Origin: Asanoa ishikariensis
Lineage (GTDB): Bacteria > Actinomycetota > Actinomycetes > Mycobacteriales > Micromonosporaceae
Length of the DNA stretch: 64,000 nucleotides
Direction of reading: 5' to 3'
Assembly (NCBI RefSeq): GCF_900107455.1
Contig: NZ_FNQB01000003.1
Coordinates: 930,001-994,000 of the forward strand
In this document: positions 15,876 to 24,460 of the stretch, in pieces
How positions within the stretch are numbered: position 1 is the first letter of the stretch
How the letters are laid out: the number at the start of each line of letters is the position of its first letter
Position numbers and translations under genes: made by a program
Notes under the pieces: generated by a model
Told to the model about the DNA's origin: nothing
Databases searched by the model: none
Seen by the model: the letters and a program-made list of their open reading frames with translations, nothing else

Positions 15876-16826
15876 TCAGGTGACCGTGACGACGACCTTG
15901 CCGAGTGCGCGGCCTTCACCGAGATGGCTCAGGGCCGCAGGCACCTCGTCGAGCGGGTAGCGCCGGTCGATGTGGGTGACGACGGTGCCGGCCAGACACA
16001 GTGCCGCCATCTCCAGCAGGTCGCGGGTGCTGTTCCGGACGACCAGCAGCCGTTGCCGGCCGACTAGCGGACCCGCGAGGAGGACCTGGAAGAGCGTGCC
16101 GACCGCGCCGCCGACCCAGAGGTAGCGGCCACCCGGTGCCAGGGCGCGGCGATGCGCCAGCACCGAGTGGTGGCCGGCCAGATCGAGCACCAGGTCGTAG
16201 CGGGACCCGTCCCGCGTGAAGTCGGTCTTCGTGTAGTCGAGAACATGGTCGGCGCCGACCGTGCGCATGAAGTCGAGCTTCGCGGCGTTGTCGACCGCGG
16301 TCACCTCGGCGCCGTCGAGTTTGGCCAGTTGGATCGCGTAGGCGCCCGTCCCGCCGCCGGCCCCGTTGACCAACACCCGCTGGCCGGGCCGCACGTGGCC
16401 CTTGGTCCGGATGCCCTGCCACGCGATCACCCCGGACTGGGGCAGGGCGGACGCCTCGTCGAACGACAACCCGGGCGGCTTGAGCGCGAGCACCCGCTCG
16501 CGCGCGATGGCGTACTCCGCGAAGCCGCCCTTGCGTTCGAGGTTGTCTCCGAAGACCTCGTCGCCGACCTGGAACCGGGTGACCGCCGGCCCGACCGCCT
16601 CGACCCGGCCGGCGATGTCAGAGCCCAGCGTCGGGACCCGCGGCCGGCGCAGGCCGCCGATCCGGGAGTAGAGCGGGCGGCCGACCAGCGTCTCCCAGTC
16701 GGAGGCGTTCACGGACACCGCCCGCACCGCCACGAGCACCTCGTCGGCCCGGGGCACCGGCCGGTCGACCTCCGCGAGGCGCAACACCGAAGGAGGGCCG
16801 TACGTGCTGTACGTCACCGCTTTCAT
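15876..16826 (-). CDS. NAD(P)-dependent alcohol dehydrogenase/quinone oxidoreductase (MDR)
   Basis: A 316-residue MDR protein. The GroES-like N-domain contains LGSDIAGRVEAVGPAVTRFQVGDEVFG (part). The Rossmann motif is VNGAGGGTGAYAIQLAK at about residue 150. The zinc-binding Cys/His sets of true alcohol dehydrogenases are missing, so a zinc-free quinone-oxidoreductase-like enzyme is likely. It follows the Rrf2 gene by 17 bp on the same strand and is likely cotranscribed with it. Divergent from the SDR gene. Confidence 0.88.
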   Translation of the reverse strand: MKAVTYSTYGPPSVLRLAEVDRPVPRADEVLVAVRAVSVNASDWETLVGRPLYSRIGGLRRPRVPTLGSDIAGRVEAVGPAVTRFQVGDEVFGDNLERKGGFAEYAIARERVLALKPPGLSFDEASALPQSGVIAWQGIRTKGHVRPGQRVLVNGAGGGTGAYAIQLAKLDGAEVTAVDNAAKLDFMRTVGADHVLDYTKTDFTRDGSRYDLVLDLAGHHSVLAHRRALAPGGRYLWVGGAVGTLFQVLLAGPLVGRQRLLVVRNSTRDLLEMAALCLAGTVVTHIDRRYPLDEVPAALSHLGEGRALGKVVVTVT

Positions 16827-16843
16827 GGGACGCAGTATGCCGC

Positions 16844-17278
16844 TCAGCGCGGTGCGGCGAGGACCTCACGGAGCACGTCTTCGAGCGTCACACCGGCCAG
16901 CTCACGCCTCAGGTTCTCCTCGATGCCGTCGTAGATCCCGCGCAGTGCCGGCTGGATGCCGTAGCCGATCACGCAGCCCTGGTCCGGGGTGGAGCGGTGC
17001 AGCGCGAACAACGGCCCGGGTTCGACCGCGTCGTGGACGTCGAGCAGGGTGATCGACTCCAGGTCGCGTGCCAGCGCCCAGCCCGCGCCCGCACCGCGCC
17101 GCGACTCCACCAGCCCGGCCCGGCGCAGCTCGCCGAGCAACCGCCTGATCACGACGGGGTTGGTGTTGGCACTGGTGGCGATCTGCTCGGACGTGGCGAC
17201 CGCGTGGCCCTGGCGCTGGTAGAGACCGATCCAAGCCACGGCGTGCGCGGCGATGGTCAGCCTGCTGTTGGCGCTCAC
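16844..17278 (-). CDS. Rrf2 family transcriptional regulator with a single cysteine
   Basis: A 144-residue winged-helix Rrf2 protein (SRLTIAAHAVAWIGL at the N-terminus; recognition part TSANTNPVVIRRLLGELRRAGLV; wing GAGAGWALARD). The GTG at 17278 starts the family's conserved N-terminus; the open frame upstream runs through the promoter. Only one Cys remains (DQGCVIG), so the three-Cys iron-sulfur site of IscR/NsrR is absent. It belongs instead with YwnA-like members that sense by other means. The divergent gap is packed with GTTACGAC half-sites that it probably binds. Confidence 0.88.
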   Translation of the reverse strand: MSANSRLTIAAHAVAWIGLYQRQGHAVATSEQIATSANTNPVVIRRLLGELRRAGLVESRRGAGAGWALARDLESITLLDVHDAVEPGPLFALHRSTPDQGCVIGYGIQPALRGIYDGIEENLRRELAGVTLEDVLREVLAAPR

Positions 17279-17294
17279 GAGAATCCCCCTTGCT

Positions 17295-17371
17295 GTAACC
17301 ACCCATGTTACGACCAACACAGTCGTAACAACAAAGGTGGCGACTGCCGTCGTAACGGTTAGTGTTACGAC
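17295..17371. promoter_or_regulatory. array of GTTACGAC half-sites, likely Rrf2 operators
   Basis: TGTTACGAC (17306-17314) and its reverse complement (17322-17330) form a 9-7-9 palindrome. GTCGTAAC (17349-17356) and GTTACGAC (17364-17371) form an 8-7-8 palindrome with the half-sites turned outward. GTAAC (17295-17299) with GTTAC (17307-17311) makes a weaker third pairing. All sit between the Rrf2 GTG at 17278 and the SDR ATG at 17409. Confidence 0.7.
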
Positions 17372-17408
17372 CGACAGCGACGACGACCGATCAGGCGAGG
17401 TAGAAGAC

Positions 17409-18164
17409 ATGCAGAAGCCGCTCACGGGCAAGGTGGCCCTGGTCACCGGTGGTTCCCGGGGACTCGGAGCCGCGACCGTCCGGCTGCTCGCCGCACAGGG
17501 CGCCGACGTCGCCTTCACCTACATCAGCTCGGCGAAGCGGGCGCAGGAGGTGGTCGACGAGGTGACCGGCACGGGTGCGAAGGCCCTCGCCTTCCAGTCC
17601 GACCAGGCGGACACCGGCGGGGCCGTGGCGCTCATCGAGCAGGTGGTCGCGCAGTTCGGCGGGCTGGACATCCTGGTCAACAACGCGGCGATCTCGCCGG
17701 AGCAGGGCCGCACGGTCGACGACCCGGACGCCGACCACGCCGCGCTGGACCGGATGCACGCCACCAACTACCTCGGAGTGATCGCCATCATCCGGGCCGC
17801 GTCGCGGGTGCTGCGCGACAACGGTCGCATCATCACCATCAGCTCCGGGCTGGGCAGCCGGGTGGGCGTGCCCGGACTGGCCGACTACTCGGCCACCAAG
17901 TCGGGGATCGAGCGGTACACCATGGGCGTCGCGCGCGACCTCGGGCGGCGGGGCATCACCGCCAACGTCGTGGAGGCCGGGCTGATGGAGAGCGGGATGG
18001 AGCCACCGGACGCCGAGACCCTCCAGGCCATCGTCAGCGCCCTGTCCATCCAGCGGATGGGCCACCCCGATGAGATCGCCAGTGCGATCGCCTTCCTGGC
18101 GAGCCCGGCCGCGTCTTACGTCACAGGTGCCGTGTTGGACGCGCACGGCGGCTACAACGCCTAG
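17409..18164 (+). CDS. short-chain dehydrogenase/reductase (classical SDR)
   Basis: A 251-residue classical SDR. It has TGGSRGLG (cofactor, residues about 13-20), NNAA (about 92), a catalytic Ser in ISSGLGS (about 142), and YSATKSG (Tyr/Lys, about 157/161). Length and layout match 3-oxoacyl-ACP reductase-like enzymes, but many SDRs of this kind act on other alcohols and ketones. ATG at 17409 is chosen because upstream codons read through the operator array. Likely repressed by the divergent Rrf2 protein. Confidence 0.92.
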   Translation: MQKPLTGKVALVTGGSRGLGAATVRLLAAQGADVAFTYISSAKRAQEVVDEVTGTGAKALAFQSDQADTGGAVALIEQVVAQFGGLDILVNNAAISPEQGRTVDDPDADHAALDRMHATNYLGVIAIIRAASRVLRDNGRIITISSGLGSRVGVPGLADYSATKSGIERYTMGVARDLGRRGITANVVEAGLMESGMEPPDAETLQAIVSALSIQRMGHPDEIASAIAFLASPAASYVTGAVLDAHGGYNA

Positions 18165-18176
18165 TTCACTACAGCC

Positions 18177-18725
18177 GTGAACATCTGCGTCTTCCTCTCC
18201 GCCGCCGATCTCGACGAGCGCTACACCCGACCGGCCCGCGCACTCGGCGAGCTCATCGGCCGGGGCGGGCACACCCTGGTCTGGGGCGGCTCCGACACCG
18301 GGCTGATGAAGGTGGTCGCCGACGGTGCACACGAGACCGGTGGTCGGCTCGTCGGCATCTCGGTCGAGTTCCTGCGCGGTTTCGCCCGCACCGGCGCCGA
18401 CGAGCTCGTGGTCGCCACGGACCTGGCCGAGCGCAAGGCGTTGCTGCTGGCCCGCTCCGACGCGGTGCTGGTGCTGGCCGGCGGCCTCGGCACGCTCGAC
18501 GAGGTGACCGAGATCCTGGAGCTGCGCAAGCACGGGCTGCACGACAAGCCGGTGGTGCTGCTCAACACCGCGGGCTTCTACGACGGGCTGACCCAGCAGC
18601 TACGCCGGATGGAGGCGGAGGGCTTCCTGCCGGTGCCGCTGGACACGCTGGTGCACGTGGCGGACGAGCCCGCCGACGCGCTCGCGTACCTCGAGCGCCT
18701 GCCCACGGCGCCGCAGGTCAGATGA
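18177..18725 (+). CDS. LOG-like TIGR00730 family protein
   Basis: A 182-residue Rossmann-like protein resembling LOG (cytokinin riboside 5'-monophosphate phosphoribohydrolase). GGSDTGLMKVVA (about 38-49) replaces the usual GGGxxGLMG. AGGLGTLDEVTE (about 101-112) corresponds to PGGxGTxxE with the Pro replaced by Ala. ERKALLL supplies the conserved Arg/Lys. These changes place it among divergent LOG-like proteins, so nucleotide hydrolysis is likely but the base and sugar are uncertain. It starts at GTG 12 bases after the SDR stop, probably the same operon, and its end overlaps the converging GH172 gene by 8 bp. Confidence 0.85.
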   Translation: MNICVFLSAADLDERYTRPARALGELIGRGGHTLVWGGSDTGLMKVVADGAHETGGRLVGISVEFLRGFARTGADELVVATDLAERKALLLARSDAVLVLAGGLGTLDEVTEILELRKHGLHDKPVVLLNTAGFYDGLTQQLRRMEAEGFLPVPLDTLVHVADEPADALAYLERLPTAPQVR

Positions 18726-19773
18726 CCTCGAGGTGGTCCGGGTCGAAGGCGGGCACCGGGCCGTGGTCACGGCCGGCGGCGTACCACCAGGCCGTGGAGG
18801 CGATGTCGTCCCGCAGCGGCAGGTAGCGGCCACCGGATCGCCAGCCGAGCGCCTGCACGGTGACCCGAAGGTCGGTGGCGAAGCGGATCGGGTCCGGGAG
18901 GTGCCACCGGTACATCCCGAACCGCTGCTGGCTGCGGTACAGGCCGTCCGGGCGGAGCACCTGCGGCATTCCCAGGTACGGCGTGCTGTACGCCGTGTAC
19001 CCCTGCCCGGGCACGTCGAAGTTCCAGGCACCGCCGAAGTAGTCCTCGGTGCCGGTGCCGCAGATCGTCGGAAGCTCGTCGTCACCGTCCAGATAGAACT
19101 TGAGCTCGCCCTCGCCCCACCAGCCTGAGGTGTTGACGCCCCAGGCCAGGTACGTGCCGACGTAGTGCCCCGGCCCGGACACACCGTCCACGATGGTGTG
19201 TGGCTCGCGATCCGGCAGCGGGTTGCTCCGACGCCACAAAGCATGCAGGTACGCGGCGCCGGGCGGCACGTCGGTGAGCTCGTAGTCGATCTGGTAGAAC
19301 AGCAGCGCCGGCTCGGGCCCGAGGTTCTCGACCGTCAACCGGGCACCGACCCGGTAGGGCATCTCCCAGTAGGCGTTGAACCCCCCGTGCGGGTTGACCG
19401 CCACCGGGACGGAGCTGACCTGGGCGAACTCGCCCCACCCCGAGCAGAAGAAGTCGCCGAGCGGCACGGCGACGGCCGGCTCCGGCGCGCCGTCCCAGTG
19501 AATCCGCACGATCAGCGAGCGCCAGTGCCGGGGGTGCGTGGTGCACCACAGATGCCGGATCACACCCGGGCCCGGCAGGTCGCCGAGCAGGTGCGTGGCG
19601 CCGGCCGGCACCTCGACGCTGGGCGAGATCTTCCAGCCGGGACCGAGGTCACGGGCCGCGGCGGCACCGGTGCCCGTGGTGGCCCCGCCGCCCGCGCCCT
19701 TCTCGCCGGTGGGGTTCTCCGGACTCACCGAGCGGCTCCGGCCAGACGTCAGCAGCGACGGACCCAGCGTCAT
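18718..19773 (-). CDS. GH172 (DUF2961) glycoside hydrolase
   Basis: A 351-residue DUF2961 protein. The double jelly-roll family signature is clear: WWGEGELKFYLDGD near residue 220, then TICGTGTEDYFGGAW, with the acidic residues of GEGE and GTGTEDY as the expected catalytic centre. Characterised GH172 enzymes act on difructose dianhydride and on alpha-arabinofuranosyl bonds, including D-arabinan. No signal peptide, so cytoplasmic. Last gene of the six-gene leftward operon, joined to the GH2 gene by an ATGA overlap. Confidence 0.9.
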   Translation of the reverse strand: MTLGPSLLTSGRSRSVSPENPTGEKGAGGGATTGTGAAAARDLGPGWKISPSVEVPAGATHLLGDLPGPGVIRHLWCTTHPRHWRSLIVRIHWDGAPEPAVAVPLGDFFCSGWGEFAQVSSVPVAVNPHGGFNAYWEMPYRVGARLTVENLGPEPALLFYQIDYELTDVPPGAAYLHALWRRSNPLPDREPHTIVDGVSGPGHYVGTYLAWGVNTSGWWGEGELKFYLDGDDELPTICGTGTEDYFGGAWNFDVPGQGYTAYSTPYLGMPQVLRPDGLYRSQQRFGMYRWHLPDPIRFATDLRVTVQALGWRSGGRYLPLRDDIASTAWWYAAGRDHGPVPAFDPDHLEVI

Positions 19774-22391
19774 CGTTCCCCTCCCAGCGCGCGCACCAAC
19801 TGCCCGAGCAGGTAGGCCGCGCCCGTGTTGCGGCGCAGTCCCAGCGGCTGGTCGCCGCGGGAGCCGTCGAAGCGCAGCGTGGTGACGACCACCCGGCCGG
19901 CACCGTGCGGCACCTCGACCGCGTAGTCGTGCAGCACACCCGTCCGAGTGTCGACGCGGCGCAGCAGCGGCCGGGCGCCGACCGGCAGCGTCGCCGCGGA
20001 AAGGGCCAGGTCCGGGGCCAGCCCGGCGAACTGGAGGTCGGTCCAGCCGTCGTGCGGGAAGTCGCCCCAGGCCTCGTGCGACTCGATCACCTTGACCGCC
20101 TCACGCCAGAACGGCATCTCCGCGACCGGCAGGGGCGGGTTGGCGCAGGCGGCGTCGACCAGCAGGACGGCGTTGCCGCCGACCCGGACGTGCCGGCGCA
20201 CCGGCTCGGTCCAGGCGGTCGCCAGCAGCACCGCGTCCGGTGTGTCCGCCGGGACCACCGCCGACGCGACGGAGGACAGGTCCGCCAGGCGGCCGGCCGG
20301 GTCGACCACCGCGACCGACCCGGCGCCGGACCAGCCGTTGTCGGGCAGGAACCAGAAGGACCAACTGTTGGAGGTGTGCTGGCCCGCGCAGTCGACCTCG
20401 ACCCGCAGCACGGCCCGGCGCGGGCGGTCGACCACGGGTGCGACGAACTCGGCGATGCCCAGCCCGGTGACGCCGCCCGGCGCCGCGGAGGCGGCCAGCC
20501 GCCCGGACGCGACCGGCGCCCCGTCGACGAGGTCCACCCGCCAGGTCACCTCGGCCGGGCCGCCGCGCCGCCCGTGGTGGGCCAGCACGAGTTGGGGCCG
20601 GACCCGCGCGCCGGCCACGTAGCACCAGGTGTCCCAGGGTGCCGGCCGGTCGCCGCCCGCGACCCAGGCCCTCCGGCGGTCCCAGTCGAGGGAGACCACC
20701 AGGTCGGCGTTGAACTGCGCGAACTCGGGCGGCGACACCTTCAGCACGCCGAAGTCGTCCCACAAGCCGGCGGTGCTGATCGGGGTGTCGCGCTCCCCCG
20801 TGATCACGTAGCCGCTGGTGTCAGCGCGGGCGCGGACCGCCTCCAGGGTGACCTTGCGGTGCAGCACCGCCTGCTTCGCCGAGATCCGTTCCAGCTCGTC
20901 GCCGCGGTCCCAGAAGCCGTTGTCGCGCAACGTGTCCTCGTGTGCGGGCACGTCGTACTGCCAGCGGGCGCCCTGTGGGTTGACCGCCGGGTCGGCGCTG
21001 GTCCACCACGGCCGGCCGGCGGGGTCGAACCGGCGCAGGTCGCGGAACGTGTCCAGGTCGCAGAACTCGCCGAACAGCCACGGCCGAGGGGTACGCCACC
21101 GCGGCGCGAAATGCTCGAGGGTCGAGCGGAAGTACGCCGGCTCGCAGTAGAAGTGGTGGTCGTCGAAGTCCGCGAACTCGTCGAGCAGCCCGCCGTATGC
21201 CTCCCCGGAGCCGCTGTTGTCGCGCACGAGCGTGCCCGGCGCCAGCCGCTTGACCAGGTCGTAGAGCGGTCCGAGCACGTCGGCGCCGACAGCGGCGGAC
21301 AGCTCGCAGCCGAGCGTGAGCAGGACGACCGACGGGTGGTTGGCGGCGGCCCGGACCAGCCGTTCGGCCTCGGCGGAGAGCTGCGACCGGAAATGGGGCG
21401 TCGGGTGTGGCAGCCACATCGGCAACTCGACCCAGAGCAGCATCCCGAGCTCGTCGGCGATCGCGAAGTAGTAGTCGGGCGGGAACCACAGGCAGAGCTT
21501 GACGCCGTTGAAGCCCAGCCGGCGCAGCTCCAGCAGATCCGCCCGTACCCGCTCGGGGCCGGGGTCGGGGTGCAGTCGGTCCGGATACCAGCCCCAGGAC
21601 AGGATCATCCGAGGGAAGACCGGGTCACCGTTGAGCCGCAGCAGCGAGCCGTCCGCGGCGAACGTACGCAGTCCGGTGTGGACGGTGCGTTCGTCGCCGT
21701 CGGACGTGCGCAGGGTGACCGCGTAGAGCGCGGGGTCGTCCGGCGACCAGGGCCGCGGATCGGGGACGGTCAGCGAAAGAGGCCCGCTGCCGTCGCGCCA
21801 CGCCGACGCGACCGGTTTGCCGTCCGGGTCGTGCACCTCGACGGTGAGCGAGCCCGGCGCGAGCAGCTCGGCCGTGACGGTGAGCAGGCCATCGGCGGTG
21901 CCGGCCACGTCGACGGCACCCAGCGCGCACGAGCCCGTCACCAGCAGCTCGACCGGTTGCCAGACGCCGCCGTGCGAGTGACCCCAGACGTACGGCAGGA
22001 AGCCGGCCAGCGTCTCACGGGCGGGAAAGGCACCCGGCACCGGCGGCGCGTCCGGCCCGCCGGTGAGGCTGGCCGGCTTCTCCGCACGGACCAGCAACGA
22101 GGCCGGCCGGCCCGGCGTCACGAGACCGGTGATGTCGACGTCGAAGCTGTCCCACATGCCGACGTGCCGACCCGCCGACCGGCCGTCGACGAGCACCTCG
22201 CACGCGTAGCTGACGGCGCCGAACCGCAATCGGATCCGGTCGCCCGCCGGGGGCACGACGGTGGCCCGGTACTCCACCGGCCCGGGATGGTCGAACGGGA
22301 TGCCGGCCTGCTCCCACGAGCCGGGCACGGACACGGGCCGCCACTCGTCGGTGCCGACCAGCCGGCACTCCCAACCGGAGACGACGCTCAC
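19770..22391 (-). CDS. GH2-family glycoside hydrolase, atypical acid/base motif
   Basis: An 873-residue GH2 protein: sugar-binding domain (about 10-170), immunoglobulin-like domain (about 175-265), TIM barrel (about 270-540) and C-terminal beta domains. NHPSVVLLTLGCELS carries the predicted acid/base Glu363, but the usual Asn before it is Cys. LFGEFCD carries the nucleophile Glu442. The GTG start at 22391 overlaps the upstream TGA. No signal peptide. The GH2 specificity (beta-galactosidase, glucuronidase, mannosidase or arabinopyranosidase) cannot be read, and the Asn-to-Cys change may alter 2-OH recognition. Confidence 0.85.
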   Translation of the reverse strand: MSVVSGWECRLVGTDEWRPVSVPGSWEQAGIPFDHPGPVEYRATVVPPAGDRIRLRFGAVSYACEVLVDGRSAGRHVGMWDSFDVDITGLVTPGRPASLLVRAEKPASLTGGPDAPPVPGAFPARETLAGFLPYVWGHSHGGVWQPVELLVTGSCALGAVDVAGTADGLLTVTAELLAPGSLTVEVHDPDGKPVASAWRDGSGPLSLTVPDPRPWSPDDPALYAVTLRTSDGDERTVHTGLRTFAADGSLLRLNGDPVFPRMILSWGWYPDRLHPDPGPERVRADLLELRRLGFNGVKLCLWFPPDYYFAIADELGMLLWVELPMWLPHPTPHFRSQLSAEAERLVRAAANHPSVVLLTLGCELSAAVGADVLGPLYDLVKRLAPGTLVRDNSGSGEAYGGLLDEFADFDDHHFYCEPAYFRSTLEHFAPRWRTPRPWLFGEFCDLDTFRDLRRFDPAGRPWWTSADPAVNPQGARWQYDVPAHEDTLRDNGFWDRGDELERISAKQAVLHRKVTLEAVRARADTSGYVITGERDTPISTAGLWDDFGVLKVSPPEFAQFNADLVVSLDWDRRRAWVAGGDRPAPWDTWCYVAGARVRPQLVLAHHGRRGGPAEVTWRVDLVDGAPVASGRLAASAAPGGVTGLGIAEFVAPVVDRPRRAVLRVEVDCAGQHTSNSWSFWFLPDNGWSGAGSVAVVDPAGRLADLSSVASAVVPADTPDAVLLATAWTEPVRRHVRVGGNAVLLVDAACANPPLPVAEMPFWREAVKVIESHEAWGDFPHDGWTDLQFAGLAPDLALSAATLPVGARPLLRRVDTRTGVLHDYAVEVPHGAGRVVVTTLRFDGSRGDQPLGLRRNTGAAYLLGQLVRALGGER

Positions 22392-24457
22392 CGGTCCAGC
22401 TCCCAACTCTCCTCGTGCGCCCAGGCCAGAACGACGGCTCGGCCGGCCACCTCCACCTCGCACCCGTCGGCCCGCGGCCGCAGGGTCACGGTCACCGGGC
22501 GTCCGCGGTGGCTCAGCCGCACCGAGTAAGAACGCCCAGGCACCCGAAGGGAGGCCGGCAGGTTCGGGCGGACCAGCAGGCGGTCGCCGACGAACCGGGC
22601 ACCGACCAGGACACCGAGCAGCAGGTGCACGCCGAACGCGCCCCAGCCGTAGCCCTCACCGCCGCAGCGACCCGACAGCGGCCAGTACTCGCAGGCGATC
22701 CCCGGCAGTGTCCGCTCGTCGTCGGTGGTCCGGGCGTCCCAGAACGTGTACGCGCGGTCGACGATGTCCGCGGCCACCGTGGCCGCCGCGTCGTGCTCCC
22801 CGGCGGCGCGCGCGGCGTCGACCACGGTCCAGACGAACATGGGCCACACCAGGTCTGCCGGGTCGACGGCCCGGATCGCGGCGCGCAGTCCCTCGGTCTG
22901 CTCGTCCCCGGCCAGGCCGAGGGCCACCGGCGCCAGCAGCATCACGTCGTCGACCTCGGTCGGCTCGCCGGTGCCGGCGTCCACATCGGCGTACCGCGTG
23001 CCGGTGAACAGCTCCGCGGTGGCATCGGTGTAGCGCCGGGCGAGGGTGTCCCAACCCGCCACGTCGCGGTCCCGGCCGAGGACGCCGGCGAACCGGGCCA
23101 TCGTCCGGGCCGCGTGCGCGACGGAGGCGTGCAGGTCGACCGGGCGCAGGTGGCGGGTCGGATGTCCGCCGCCGAGGGGCTGGTCGCCGAACCGCGGCGA
23201 GAGGTCCTGGCCGGACTCCCAGCTACACGCGTGCGACAGCCAGCCGGCCGGGTCGGCCCGGTGCGCGAGCCACCAGTCGAGGTACGCGCCGAGATGCGGG
23301 TAGATCCGCTCCAGCCAGTCCCGGTCGGGGTTGGCGTCCCACAGGTGGTCGAGCACCAGCCACGGGTAGCCCCACTGTGGACCGGTGCCGCACACGCTGC
23401 CGTCGGCGGAGACCATGTTGTAGCTGCCGTCCTCGCGTGAGCACGGCACCTGGGGTTCGGGCGCGTCCGCGAAGGTGCCCAGCAGGAGGCGCTGCGCCAG
23501 CGCGGGGTCGGCGTAGCCGAGCAGCAGCGCGTCGATGGCCGCCTCGCCGAGCACCACCCGGGGCGCCTGGATCTGCATGGCGTCCCACGGCAGGGTGTAG
23601 ACGCCGACCGGCGGCTTGACCATCATCCGCAGCGTCTCGAGGTCGTAGACCAGGCCGCGCCGCCAGTGTGCGGGCCAGTCGCCGGAGAGCACGGGTGCGG
23701 TGGCCCAGAACCGCCGGTCCTCCTCGACCAGGGCGGCGCGGACCGTGCGATGCCGCGAGCGGGCCTCGGCCAGTCGCTCGCGCGCCGAGGTGGCGGTGTG
23801 GCCGCGGGCCAGCAGCACGGTCAGGTCGTGGTCCCGCTCGCCGGCAAACTCGACGACCGCGGCCAGGTCGACCCGCTCACCCCGGTCGCCCAGCACGGTG
23901 ACGGGCCCGGGCACGGTGTCCGGGAGACCGAGCGAGGTCCACCGGTCGGCCGCGGAAGCGTCGGTGGTGACGGCGACCGTGCCGCCGGGGTCGGAGACCC
24001 ACAGCGCGAACGCCTCACCGTCCTCGAAGCCCTGGAGCACCACGGTGTCACCGTCCTGCCGGCCGACCAGGCCCGACTCGCCCCAGCCGAGGTCGGCGCC
24101 GATCTGGCGGGTGTAGTCGGCCCGGATCGTCAACCGGCTGCCGACCCGGCCGCACACCCGCGCGACCAGCACGTCGGGGCCGGCCAGGTGGAACTCGACC
24201 GACAGCGGGCCGGACCGGAACTCCATGCGGTCCTTGGAGTGGTACGGCGCGCTGTCCGGGGTGGTCACCCCGTCCGCGGCGATCCGCACGCCGGCCCGGT
24301 AGACCTCGCGGCGCCCGCCGTAGGCCTTCGCGTACGCCGGGAAGTGCCAGCGGAAGCCGATGTCGTGGGAGCGGACGACGCCCTGCGGGGTGAGCTTGCG
24401 GGTGTGGGTCGGGATGTCGAGGTAGCCGTGCGGGGTGTAGTCGTCGATCGGGAACAA
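22388..24457 (-). CDS. (alpha/alpha)6-barrel glycoside hydrolase (GH63/GH37-like, MGH1-like)
   Basis: A 689-residue protein: an N-terminal beta domain (about 1-230) followed by a helical barrel (about 250-620). TLPWDAMQIQAP and WESGQDLSPRF match the catalytic-region motifs of GH63/GH37 and mannosylglycerate-hydrolase-like enzymes (ESGxDxSPR). A C-terminal beta tail follows. No signal peptide. Three bases separate it from the upstream permease and it overlaps the GH2 gene, so it is translationally coupled. The bond cleaved is not known; an inverting alpha-glucosidase or alpha-mannosidase activity is typical of relatives. Confidence 0.75.
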   Translation of the reverse strand: MFPIDDYTPHGYLDIPTHTRKLTPQGVVRSHDIGFRWHFPAYAKAYGGRREVYRAGVRIAADGVTTPDSAPYHSKDRMEFRSGPLSVEFHLAGPDVLVARVCGRVGSRLTIRADYTRQIGADLGWGESGLVGRQDGDTVVLQGFEDGEAFALWVSDPGGTVAVTTDASAADRWTSLGLPDTVPGPVTVLGDRGERVDLAAVVEFAGERDHDLTVLLARGHTATSARERLAEARSRHRTVRAALVEEDRRFWATAPVLSGDWPAHWRRGLVYDLETLRMMVKPPVGVYTLPWDAMQIQAPRVVLGEAAIDALLLGYADPALAQRLLLGTFADAPEPQVPCSREDGSYNMVSADGSVCGTGPQWGYPWLVLDHLWDANPDRDWLERIYPHLGAYLDWWLAHRADPAGWLSHACSWESGQDLSPRFGDQPLGGGHPTRHLRPVDLHASVAHAARTMARFAGVLGRDRDVAGWDTLARRYTDATAELFTGTRYADVDAGTGEPTEVDDVMLLAPVALGLAGDEQTEGLRAAIRAVDPADLVWPMFVWTVVDAARAAGEHDAAATVAADIVDRAYTFWDARTTDDERTLPGIACEYWPLSGRCGGEGYGWGAFGVHLLLGVLVGARFVGDRLLVRPNLPASLRVPGRSYSVRLSHRGRPVTVTLRPRADGCEVEVAGRAVVLAWAHEESWELDR

Positions 24458-24460
24458 GGA

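Noticed and set aside
17253-17408. Upstream extension of the SDR gene to 17253 and of the Rrf2 gene to 17518.
   Set aside because: Both extensions translate the shared operator array into Val/Thr-rich sequence with no homology to either family.
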